From Acidimicrobiia bacterium (GTDB lineage: Bacteria > Acidobacteriota > Vicinamibacteria > Vicinamibacterales > CAVVIG01), in NCBI GenBank assembly GCA_016871175.1, contig VFZL01000009.1, forward strand, positions 1-64,000: a stretch of DNA of 64,000 bases, written 5' to 3'. Below, in pieces: positions 18,450 to 26,480 of the stretch. Below the pieces are notes generated by a model that ran no database searches, was not told the origin of the DNA, and worked only from the letters and a program-made list of their open reading frames with translations. The first letter of the stretch is position 1. Each line of letters starts with the position of its first letter. The translations under genes and the position numbers were made by a program.

Positions 18450-20753
18450 ATGCCTAGCCCTGTACGTCTGCTCTGCTGCTGGCTCGTCGCCGCTGGCTAC
18501 GCCAGCGGCGCCAGCGCACAAACACTGTCGGGCTTCAACTCGATCAGCGCCACACAGGAACGGCTGACGGAGAACCACTGGAGGCTGGTCGGCAACGTCG
18601 CGCTCGAGGACAAGGACACCAAGCTCTTCGCCGACCAGATCGACATTTTCGTCGACGAAGATCGCGCCGTGGCGGTCGGCAACGTGGTGTTCACGCAAGG
18701 CAAGAGCCGCATCGCCGCCGACAAAGCCGACTTCAACACGAAGACCCGCCTCGGCACCTTCCACGGGGCGAGCGGGATCGCCAGCGTCCAACCGCCAATG
18801 CGTTCATCAGGGGTCGGCATGTTCGCACCACCGCTGTCGACCCAGCAGACCGACGTGTACTTCTTCGGTGAATCGGTGGAGAAGATCGGCCCCAAGAAAT
18901 ACAAGATTACGAACGGCGGCTTCTCGACCTGCGTCCAGCCGACGCCACGATGGGATATGCACGCCGATACGGTCGTGCTCAATATCGATCACTACTCGCT
19001 GTTGCGCAACGCCGTGTTAAACGTCAAGGGCGTACCGATGTTCTACCTGCCCGTGCTCTACTACCCCACCAAGGAGGAAGGGCGGGCGACTGGGTTCCTG
19101 CTTCCGACGTACGGCGTCACATCGCTGCGGGGCCAGGCCATTCACAATGCGTTCTTCTGGGCCATCAGCCGCAGCCAGGACGCGACGCTCATGCACGACT
19201 GGTATTCGAAGGCGGGCCAGGGGTTCGGAGGCGAGTACCGTTACGACTTCGGCGGTGGGTCCGACGGTGCGATCAACGCGCTGCTGCTGAATCAGAAGGC
19301 GACGCTCGGTCCGAGCGGGCAGGTGGCCTTGCCGGCTTCCAACCCGTACTTCGTCCGCAGCGCCGCCACTCAAATTCTACCGGGCAACCTGCGGGCGCGG
19401 TTCAACGCGGACTACTACTCGAGCGTCAACACGATGCAGTCGTTCAACACGAACATCTACGACGCCACCCGCAACTCCCGATCGTTTGGCGCGAACGTCG
19501 TCGGCGCTTGGCGTACCTTCTCGCTGAACGGCACGTACGATCGGACCGAGTTCTTCGGCTCGCCGACGAGCTCATGGCTGCAAGGGAGCACGCCGCGCGT
19601 TGCGCTCGCCCGGAACGAGCGTCCCCTGTTCCGCAACTCGCCGGTGTACCTGTCGGCCACGAGTGAATTCGCGAACATCGATCGGCAGTCACGCGAGGAC
19701 GGCGTTGTGGGGACCGACGACAGCCTGATGCGCGTGGATCTCTCGCCGCAGATCCGGTACCCGTTCAAGAAGTGGCAGTGGTTCACGGTCAACAGCGTGA
19801 TCAGCTGGCGTGACACCTTCTACTCTCGAAGCCACAGCCTCACGCCCACCGGGGCGAAGGGACCGGTCGAAGACCGGTCCTTGAACCGCCAGTACTACAC
19901 GATGTCGGCACAGGCCGTCGGGCCAGTGTTCAATCGGATCTGGAACACGCCAGACAACGGATACGCGGAGAAGTTCAAACACACGGTCGAACCGTTCGTG
20001 AACGTACAACGCACGTCGAACATCGAGAACGTCAATCGGTTCGTCCAGATCGACGGCTTCGACGCCATCGTCGGCAACACGACAAACTTCACCTACGGCG
20101 TGAACAACCGCTTTTACGCGAAGAAGCACCCCGCGAACGGCCGACCGAGCGCGTCGATGGAGATACTGTCGGTCGAGCTCGTCCAGACGTACTACACATC
20201 GCCGCTCGCCTCGCAGTTCGACATGCGATACCAGACCAGCTTCAATCAAGGCGCCCCGAGCAATTTCTCGCCCCTTCAACTCAGTGTCAGGGCGACGCCG
20301 ACGCCCGCCATCAACGCGACACTCAGGGGCGAAATCGACAGCCGGCACAGCGAGTTGCGCACGCTCTCGGCCAACACGAACTACAACTGGGCCAGTCGCA
20401 TCCAGAGCCAGGTCGCCTGGACCAAGACGTTCTTCATCAAGGAACTGCCCGGGTTCAACGACAAGAACAGCTTGTACCACATGCTCAACCTGTCCACGAA
20501 CGTCCACACGCAGGACAACCGGGTGGGAGTGATGCACTCGTTCAACTACGACATCCTCCAGGGCGGCGTCATGCAGCAGCGCATCTCCGCCTTCTACAAT
20601 GCGCAGTGCTGCGGCATCTCATTCGAGCACCAAACCTACAACTGGGCCGGCTTCGGGTTTCCACCCGATCGTCGGTTCTTCCTCTCGTTCACGTTGGCGG
20701 GTCTCGGCAATTTCTCGCCATTCAACGGGGCCATGGGCGGCATACCCCGCTGA
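18450..20753 (+). CDS. lptD: LPS-assembly protein LptD (OstA)
   Basis: A 767-residue outer-membrane barrel that inserts lipopolysaccharide into the outer leaflet. The signal peptide is MPSPVRLLCCWLVAAGYASGASA. An N-terminal OstA/LptA-like beta-jellyroll (about residues 30-130) has repeated ADQIDIF and ADKADFN strands. The barrel begins with a segment like the family's STC...W...N..L...GVPMFYLPVLYYP. The ATG at 18450 is chosen over a GTG at 18414 that overlaps folC, because it starts the signal peptide. It shows that the organism makes LPS. Confidence 0.93.
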   Translation: MPSPVRLLCCWLVAAGYASGASAQTLSGFNSISATQERLTENHWRLVGNVALEDKDTKLFADQIDIFVDEDRAVAVGNVVFTQGKSRIAADKADFNTKTRLGTFHGASGIASVQPPMRSSGVGMFAPPLSTQQTDVYFFGESVEKIGPKKYKITNGGFSTCVQPTPRWDMHADTVVLNIDHYSLLRNAVLNVKGVPMFYLPVLYYPTKEEGRATGFLLPTYGVTSLRGQAIHNAFFWAISRSQDATLMHDWYSKAGQGFGGEYRYDFGGGSDGAINALLLNQKATLGPSGQVALPASNPYFVRSAATQILPGNLRARFNADYYSSVNTMQSFNTNIYDATRNSRSFGANVVGAWRTFSLNGTYDRTEFFGSPTSSWLQGSTPRVALARNERPLFRNSPVYLSATSEFANIDRQSREDGVVGTDDSLMRVDLSPQIRYPFKKWQWFTVNSVISWRDTFYSRSHSLTPTGAKGPVEDRSLNRQYYTMSAQAVGPVFNRIWNTPDNGYAEKFKHTVEPFVNVQRTSNIENVNRFVQIDGFDAIVGNTTNFTYGVNNRFYAKKHPANGRPSASMEILSVELVQTYYTSPLASQFDMRYQTSFNQGAPSNFSPLQLSVRATPTPAINATLRGEIDSRHSELRTLSANTNYNWASRIQSQVAWTKTFFIKELPGFNDKNSLYHMLNLSTNVHTQDNRVGVMHSFNYDILQGGVMQQRISAFYNAQCCGISFEHQTYNWAGFGFPPDRRFFLSFTLAGLGNFSPFNGAMGGIPR

Positions 20754-20760
20754 GCGCGCA

Positions 20761-21705
20761 ATGCCTTCATCTGCGGTCGTCACCGGTGCCGCGGGCTTTG
20801 CCGGTGGGTATCTCATCGATCTGCTCGCGCGTTCGGGCGTCGACGTCACGGCCTGGAACCGTCCAGGCGGCTCGGCGCCTCGTGTCGTCGATGGCATCTC
20901 ATGGGAAGCCGTCGACCTGATGGATCGCGCGGCGGTGGAGCAGGCGCTCGAACGAGTGGCGCCGGACGTCGTCTACCACTGCGCCGGCGCGCCACACGTG
21001 GGCGGCTCTTGGCGCAACACCACGGCGACTTTCGAGGCCAACGTCCGTTGCACGCATCATTTGATCGAGGTCATGCGTGTAAGGCGTCCACATGCAAGGC
21101 TTGTCATCACGAGCTCGGCCATGGTGTACGCCACGTCCACGGAGGCATTGACCGAGGAATCTGCCGTGCACCCCGCCAGCCCGTACGCGGTCAGCAAGCT
21201 CGCGCAGGAGATGCTCGCCATTGAGGACGCTGGGGAGCGACCGACCTCCATCGCCCGCGCCTTCAACCACGTCGGCCCGCGTCAGCACTCGGGCTTCGTG
21301 ATGGCGGACTTTGCCCGGCGGATCGCGGAGATCGAAGCGGGCGGCGTCACACCCGAGATCGGCGTGGGCAACCTCGATGCCAGACGCGATCTCACCGACG
21401 TCCGCGACACCGTGCGGGCCTATCGGCTCATCGGCGAAGGCGGTCAGCCGGGTCGTGCGTACAACGTGTGCTCGGGTCGAGCGGTCCTCATTGGCGAGTT
21501 GCTCGAGATGATGCTGGCTCGGGCGCGGGTCCCGATCGCCATCCGAACGGACCCGACACTGTTTCGCCCGATCGACCAGCCGATCGTGTTGGGCGACAAC
21601 ACACGAATCCGAACCGAGCTGGGATGGGCACCCGAGATCCCGCTCGAGCGCACGATTGACGACGTGATGGAGTACTGGCGCCAGCAGGTCGGTACGCGAC
21701 GTTGA
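20761..21705 (+). CDS. NAD-dependent epimerase/dehydratase (GDP-6-deoxy-mannose reductase-like)
   Basis: A 314-residue extended short-chain dehydrogenase. The nucleotide-binding motif is GAAGFAGG (residues 9-16). Active-site residues are Ser in SSAMVY (about 118-123) and the pair Y142/K146 in PYAVSK. The overall pattern resembles GDP-4-dehydro-6-deoxy-D-mannose reductase (rmd/fcl type), but the exact sugar nucleotide is uncertain. It starts 7 bases after lptD and lies just before a degenerate pair of membrane protein genes, so it may belong to a decaying surface-polysaccharide locus. Confidence 0.85.
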   Translation: MPSSAVVTGAAGFAGGYLIDLLARSGVDVTAWNRPGGSAPRVVDGISWEAVDLMDRAAVEQALERVAPDVVYHCAGAPHVGGSWRNTTATFEANVRCTHHLIEVMRVRRPHARLVITSSAMVYATSTEALTEESAVHPASPYAVSKLAQEMLAIEDAGERPTSIARAFNHVGPRQHSGFVMADFARRIAEIEAGGVTPEIGVGNLDARRDLTDVRDTVRAYRLIGEGGQPGRAYNVCSGRAVLIGELLEMMLARARVPIAIRTDPTLFRPIDQPIVLGDNTRIRTELGWAPEIPLERTIDDVMEYWRQQVGTRR

Positions 21706-21729
21706 ACGGAGTCTGAGACAGCCATTGTG

Positions 21730-23138
21730 ATGTCATTCAGCCAGGGGGGACGGCCAGCACACCGGCGCGAGATCGCGCTCGCGTTGATGGGGTCCCTGGC
21801 ACTGACCGTTTTCGTCACGTGGCCACAGTCGGCCAGGCTGGCCACGCACTTCGTTATTCACACCGACTCGTATTTCAGCACGTGGCGGTTGATGTGGATC
21901 GCCCACGCACTGCGAACGGATCCGCTTCATCATCTTCGACGCGAACATCTTCCACCCCGCCACCGCCACGCTTGCGTACTCCGACGCGACGCTGCTCCAG
22001 GGTCTGCTGGCGACGCCGTTCCTCTGGGCCGGCGCCTCGCCGATCCTGGTGTACAACGTCATCCTGCTGCTCGGCTTCGCCTTGAGCGGCGTGGCGATAT
22101 TCGTGCTCGCTCGTCACGTGACCGGACACGCAGGATCGGCGATGGTCGCGGCCGCCGTCTTCACGCTCGCGCCCTATCGGATCGAGCACGTGATGCACCT
22201 CGAGATGCAGTGGGCCATGTGGATTCCGCTCGTCTTTTGGTCGCTCACGCTTACAGTAGAGAAGCAATCCTGGCGATTCGGGGCGCTCAGCGGCCTGCTC
22301 CTCTGGCTGCAGACGCTGTCCTGCGTGTACTACGGCATCTTTCTCGCCGTCACGGTGCTCGTGTTCGTGCCGCTCCTGCTGATTCGGGCACGTGGGGGGC
22401 GGTCGCTGCGATACCTCCTCTCGTGTTGGCCGCGGGACGCGCGATCGCGCTCACCGTGCCGTACGCGTTGCCGTATCTCCACAATGCCCGCACGCTCGGC
22501 GACCGTCCCATAAGAGACGTCATCGAGTTGAGTGCGACCCCCATCGACTACTTCGCGACTGCCGGTAACAACCTCTGGTGGGGCTGGACCAATGCCTGGG
22601 GCGCGAACGAACGCCGCTTGTTCCCGGGGGCTATGGCCTTGCTGCTCGCTGCTGCAGCATGGCTGGGCCGATCACGCCGCCACGTGTGGCTGTACCTCGC
22701 GGTGACGCTGCTCGGCGTCGAGATGTCGCGGGGCGCGAACGGCTTGCTGTACGCGTTCCTCTACGAGCACGTGTCGGCGTTTCGAGGGCTCCGCTCGCCC
22801 GCGCGCTTTTTCATCATCGGACAGTTTGGGCTGGCCATGCTCGCCGGGCTCGGGGTCCGCGCCCTGTTGACTCGCCTGCGCCAGGACGGCGGCCGGCGGT
22901 CATCGTGAGTGACCGCGGCTGCCGTCGTCGCCTTGACGATCGAGGGCTCCAACCGGCCGCTACCGCTCGTGCCGATCAGCGCACCAAACCCGGCGGCGCG
23001 CGACGTGTACCGCGTGGTCCGCTCGCAAGGTCCCGGTGTAGTGCTCGAGCTGCCTGTGCCGCAGTTGGACGCACTGCCCGGCTCAGACGCCTTGTACGCC
23101 TTCTGGTCCGCGGCCCATTGGTATCCGCTGATCAACGG
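21730..23138 (+). pseudogene. Broken polytopic membrane protein (glycosyltransferase-like or YfhO-like), two frameshifts and a stop
   Basis: The reading frame opens with MMSFSQGGRPAHRREIALAL and a membrane segment up to about 21930. It then continues in a second frame (LFDANIFHPA-like, ILLLGFALSG) to about 22420, and returns to the first frame (LVLAAGRAIALTVPYALPYL). In-frame TGA at 22906 interrupts it, and the frame continues with NRPLPLVPISAPNP to LING at 23138. One extra base near 21934 and one missing base near 22424 explain the shifts. The pieces line up as one protein with about ten helices, seemingly a lipid-linked sugar transferase relative. Decay or base-calling errors are both possible. 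Confidence 0.65.
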
Positions 23139-23687
23139 GTGCTCGCGCTCACGATGTTTTGTCTCGTGCGGAAGCCGGCCTGGTCACCCTGGACGGCCGG
23201 GCTGCTCGTGGTGACGAAGCAGTACGTGGCGCTCGCCGCGCCTCTGCTGTGGCGCCACGCGTCAGGCCTCTCGACCGGCGCGCGCCCATTCGCCACACGC
23301 GCGGTGATCGCCGGATTCATCGTCACAGCGCCGTTCCTGCTGTGGAACGTCCGGGCGTTTGTCGACACCGTCGTTCTGCTGCAGGCCAAAGAGCCGTTCC
23401 GGATCGACTCGTTGAGCCTCGTGAGCTGGGCCGCGCGCGCGGGTTGGGGCGAGGCCTCTTGGGTGTGGGCGCTCGGATCGGGGATCGTCGCGCTGGCGGT
23501 CGCCACGTGGAGATCGCCGAACTCGGTCGCGGGGTTTTGCACAAGCATAGCGCTCGCCAGTCTTGGATTCTTCACATTTGGCTCGAAGGCGTTCTGCAAC
23601 TACTACGTCTTCGTCATTGGCGCGTTGTGCTGCGCGATAGCCGCCTGGCCACCGAATGACCGGAAGGTGTCGCGACACGCGTCTTGA
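23139..23687 (+). pseudogene. C-terminal remnant of a GT87/DUF2029-like membrane glycosyltransferase
   Basis: Starting abruptly at 23139, a third frame encodes about 180 residues of a different polytopic protein: VLALTMFCLVRKP, GLLVVTKQYVALAAPLLW and further helices up to FNYYVF-like and IGALCCAIAAW segments. The TKQY segment in a helix-rich context resembles DUF2029/GT87 mannosyltransferases. There is no N-terminal half. The junction with the preceding broken gene falls inside the codon after its LING motif, as expected from a deletion joining two adjacent genes. Confidence 0.6.
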
Positions 23688-23762
23688 CACGCGGGGGAGC
23701 GGCAGGTAAACCAATGGCGAATAAAAGACGAATCTGCAGGAATTCGCTCTGCAGGCGCCATC

Positions 23763-24812
23763 GTGGCTACACACCCACTTCTCTTCGATCTCCGCAGGCC
23801 GCCGACGCTTCGAGACGTCGCCGAGACGGTCCGTACTGGTGGGAGTGAGGCCCTGACCGAAGCGGATCGACGTGCCGATGCCGCCCGGTACCAGGAAGTG
23901 CAGTGTCGCTCTGCGCTCAACTCGGTCCGCGGGATGCCGTTTCGATGGACCTTGAATCCGTATCGCGGCTGTACGCACGGGTGCAACTACTGCTTCGCGC
24001 GTCGCTATCACACGCAACTCGAGCTGAATGCGGGCGACGAGTTCGCCTCCCTGATCCTGGTCAAACGGAACATTGCGTCGGTATTGGAACGGGAACTGGA
24101 TCATCCCGCCTGGCAACGCGAGCAGGTCGCCGTCGGCACCGCCACCGATCCCTACCAGCCCATCGAGGGCCACTACAAACTGACCCGGACGTGTCTTGAG
24201 CGGCTCGCGCGCGCGCACACCCCCGTCGGGCTTGTGACCAAGGGACCGATGGTGGTTCGTGACATCGACGTGCTGAGGGACGTCGCTCGCGCCTCTTCCT
24301 GCACGGTGTACATGAGCGTGCCGACCGTCGACGAAGACGCGTGGCAGACACTCGAGCCCGGCACGGCCCCACCGCTGCAGCGACTGCGAGCCGTCCGGAC
24401 GCTTGTGGATGCTGGTGTGTCCGCCGGGGTGTTGATGGCGCCGATCGTGCCAGGCTTCTCGTCGTCTCGCACGAAGCTCGAGCGAACCGTCAAAGCTATC
24501 GCGGACTGCGGCGCACGGTTCGTCGGGTGCAATGTCATGCACCTCGAAGGCGGTACGCGCCAGCATTTCATGCGATTCGTGGCGAGTGAGTTTCCGGCGT
24601 TACACCCGAGGCTGGAGAGGCTCTATGCGAGCAAGCACGCACCGGAGCGCTACCGGTCAGATGTCAAGACGTTGATCGCGCTCCTGCAGAAGCGCTACGG
24701 CGTGGCCAGCCACTTCGAGGGGGATCCGACGAAGGAGCGGTTGCACCCGAGGGAACCGCTCCTGAAGGCAGCCGTGCCGGATCTCACACAGGTCGCCTTT
24801 CGATGGGGTTAG
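23763..24812 (+). CDS. Radical SAM protein of the Rv2578c type
   Basis: 349 residues. The CxxxCxxC cluster (Cys 70, 74, 77 in GCTHGCNYCFAR) binds the 4Fe-4S cluster and SAM. NPYRGC before it and GTATDPYQPIE after it are typical of the SplB-like/Rv2578c family, as is PIVPGFSSS. The substrate of this family is unknown; it is not a true spore photoproduct lyase. The start is a GTG at 23763, matching the family N-terminus. It converges with htpX, the two stops overlapping by four bases. Confidence 0.88.
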   Translation: MATHPLLFDLRRPPTLRDVAETVRTGGSEALTEADRRADAARYQEVQCRSALNSVRGMPFRWTLNPYRGCTHGCNYCFARRYHTQLELNAGDEFASLILVKRNIASVLERELDHPAWQREQVAVGTATDPYQPIEGHYKLTRTCLERLARAHTPVGLVTKGPMVVRDIDVLRDVARASSCTVYMSVPTVDEDAWQTLEPGTAPPLQRLRAVRTLVDAGVSAGVLMAPIVPGFSSSRTKLERTVKAIADCGARFVGCNVMHLEGGTRQHFMRFVASEFPALHPRLERLYASKHAPERYRSDVKTLIALLQKRYGVASHFEGDPTKERLHPREPLLKAAVPDLTQVAFRWG

Positions 24813-25639
24813 CGCGCTAACGCCATCAGCGCCTCGATGCGGCGCTCGGTCGGCGGGTGTGTGCTGAAGAGCGAGAACAAGCCCGCCGCCGAAAACGGCT
24901 TGATGATGAACATGTGCGCCGTCGCCGGGCTCGCGTCGATCGGAATGGACTTCCCGGCCATCTCCAGCTTGCGGAGCGCACTCACCAACCCGAGAGGGCT
25001 GCCGGCGATCGCCGCCCCAGCAGCATCCGCCATGTATTCGCGCGATCGAGAGATGGCGGTCTGAATCAGCATCGCCGCAACTGGCGCAAGAATGATCATC
25101 GCAATCGCCGCAATCGGATTGCTGCCGCCCCGATCGTCATCTCGCGAGCCGCCGAAGAACATCGCAAACCGCGCCACGAACATGATCGCGGCCGCCAACG
25201 TCGCCGCGATCGAGCTGATCAAGATGTCGCGGTTCTTGACGTGGGCCAACTCGTGTCCGATGACCCCCGCGAGTTCCTCTTCGCTGAGGATCCGAAGAAT
25301 GCCTTCGGTCGCTGCCACCGCTGCGTGCTGAGGATTCCGGCCGGTCGCAAACGCGTTGGGCGAGGCTTGCGGAATGACATACACCTTCGGCATCGGCAAG
25401 CTGGCGCGCTGCGCCAATTGCGCGGTCAACTGCCACAGCGGATGACCCTGTCCGACCTCTCGTGCACCATACATCGCGAGCACGATCTTGTCGGAGAACC
25501 AGTACGAGCCCAGGTTGGTCAGCGCCGCGAAGAAGAAGCCCATCACGAGGCCTTGTTGACCGCCGAACGCCTGTCCCAGGTACAGGAACACGCCGCTCAG
25601 CATCGCCAGCAACACAACAGTCTTCAGTGAGTTCGTCAT
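24809..25639 (-). CDS. htpX: Membrane zinc metalloprotease HtpX
   Basis: A 276-residue M48-family protease that degrades damaged inner-membrane proteins. Four membrane segments are predicted, near residues 5-25, 30-50, 145-172 and 180-205. The zinc site HELAH is at 129-133, with a downstream Glu in the SREYMADAAG segment. A -10-like TAGAAT lies about 12 bases before the start on the minus strand. Confidence 0.95.
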   Translation of the reverse strand: MTNSLKTVVLLAMLSGVFLYLGQAFGGQQGLVMGFFFAALTNLGSYWFSDKIVLAMYGAREVGQGHPLWQLTAQLAQRASLPMPKVYVIPQASPNAFATGRNPQHAAVAATEGILRILSEEELAGVIGHELAHVKNRDILISSIAATLAAAIMFVARFAMFFGGSRDDDRGGSNPIAAIAMIILAPVAAMLIQTAISRSREYMADAAGAAIAGSPLGLVSALRKLEMAGKSIPIDASPATAHMFIIKPFSAAGLFSLFSTHPPTERRIEALMALAR

Positions 25640-25767
25640 ACCGTTATTCTACAACCTCGCTCGGCCAGGTGCCCGACTCGCACGTCCATCGGGAGGCGCC
25701 GGTGCTCTGCTCCATCTGACGCGAGCGCTGACACTCAGGTTCCAGTCCGCGCCGTATAATGCAGCTG

Positions 25768-26313
25768 ATGCTCGCCTGGGTGGTCGTGGCCGCGGCGCTG
25801 ATCGGCCAACAGCCGACTCCTCAACCATTTCCGCGGCCTGGCGCCGCGCCCACGCGGCCCGATCCCCCAGCCCCCGGGGCACCGCAGCCGCCGTCCACGC
25901 CAGCGCCTTCGAAGCCCGCTCCCGCTCAGCCTGCGCTACCACCCTCCGAGGCGCCATCCGAGGCGGCGCTCGGCGTCCAGGTCATGCCCGGTGCGCAGTA
26001 CATCACTTCCTACGACGCCGGACGCGGCCAGCGCTTTTACCTCTTCGGCACGGCACAGTCATTCGTCGCCGTCGTCACGTACTACCGAACGCTGCTCAAG
26101 CAGCGCGGCGAATTGGTCTTCGAGGCCCCCGCCACGCACCAGTTCGACATCGGGCGCTTCCGCGAGGAGACGATGGCGTTTCCGCCGAGCGTGACCGTGA
26201 AGGACTACCAATCCGACATATCGCAGGGCTATCCGAATCCGAAGGTGGGGGGCGAGCCCGCGCGGTTCCCCACGATCATCCAGATCGTTCCGCCGGTCGA
26301 ACGCGAGCGATAG
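25768..26313 (+). CDS. Small proline-rich secreted protein of unknown function
   Basis: About 181 residues. A short hydrophobic N-terminus (MLAWVVVAAALIG) looks like a signal peptide or anchor. A Pro/Ala linker (about residues 15-60) follows, then a compact domain of about 115 residues containing YDAGRGQRFYLFGTAQSFVAVVTYYRTLLKQRGELVF. I do not recognise the domain; similar exported proteins occur in Acidobacteriota, as far as I recall. An ATG at 25759 is also in frame, but it overlaps a TATAAT (25755-25760). If that is the -10 element, transcription would begin at about the second ATG (25768). Confidence 0.7.
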   Translation: MLAWVVVAAALIGQQPTPQPFPRPGAAPTRPDPPAPGAPQPPSTPAPSKPAPAQPALPPSEAPSEAALGVQVMPGAQYITSYDAGRGQRFYLFGTAQSFVAVVTYYRTLLKQRGELVFEAPATHQFDIGRFREETMAFPPSVTVKDYQSDISQGYPNPKVGGEPARFPTIIQIVPPVERER

Positions 26314-26480
26314 CGCGGTAGCTCACACGTACCGAAGTCAAGGCGGCGCCGGGGAACATTGCGAACCCTTGAGCTCTCGGGATACGGTCACGCACACAGC
26401 GCCCGCAACGCGGTTGCCGACGTGTATGACCACATCGGCGCGCGTGTGCTCGAGGCTCGAGCAGTGAATCGTCCGGTCGC

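Noticed and set aside
22906-22908. TGA as a selenocysteine codon
   Set aside because: The gene already carries two frameshifts and ends in a chimeric join, the site is in a non-redox membrane-protein context, and no selenocysteine-insertion hairpin was recognised downstream.
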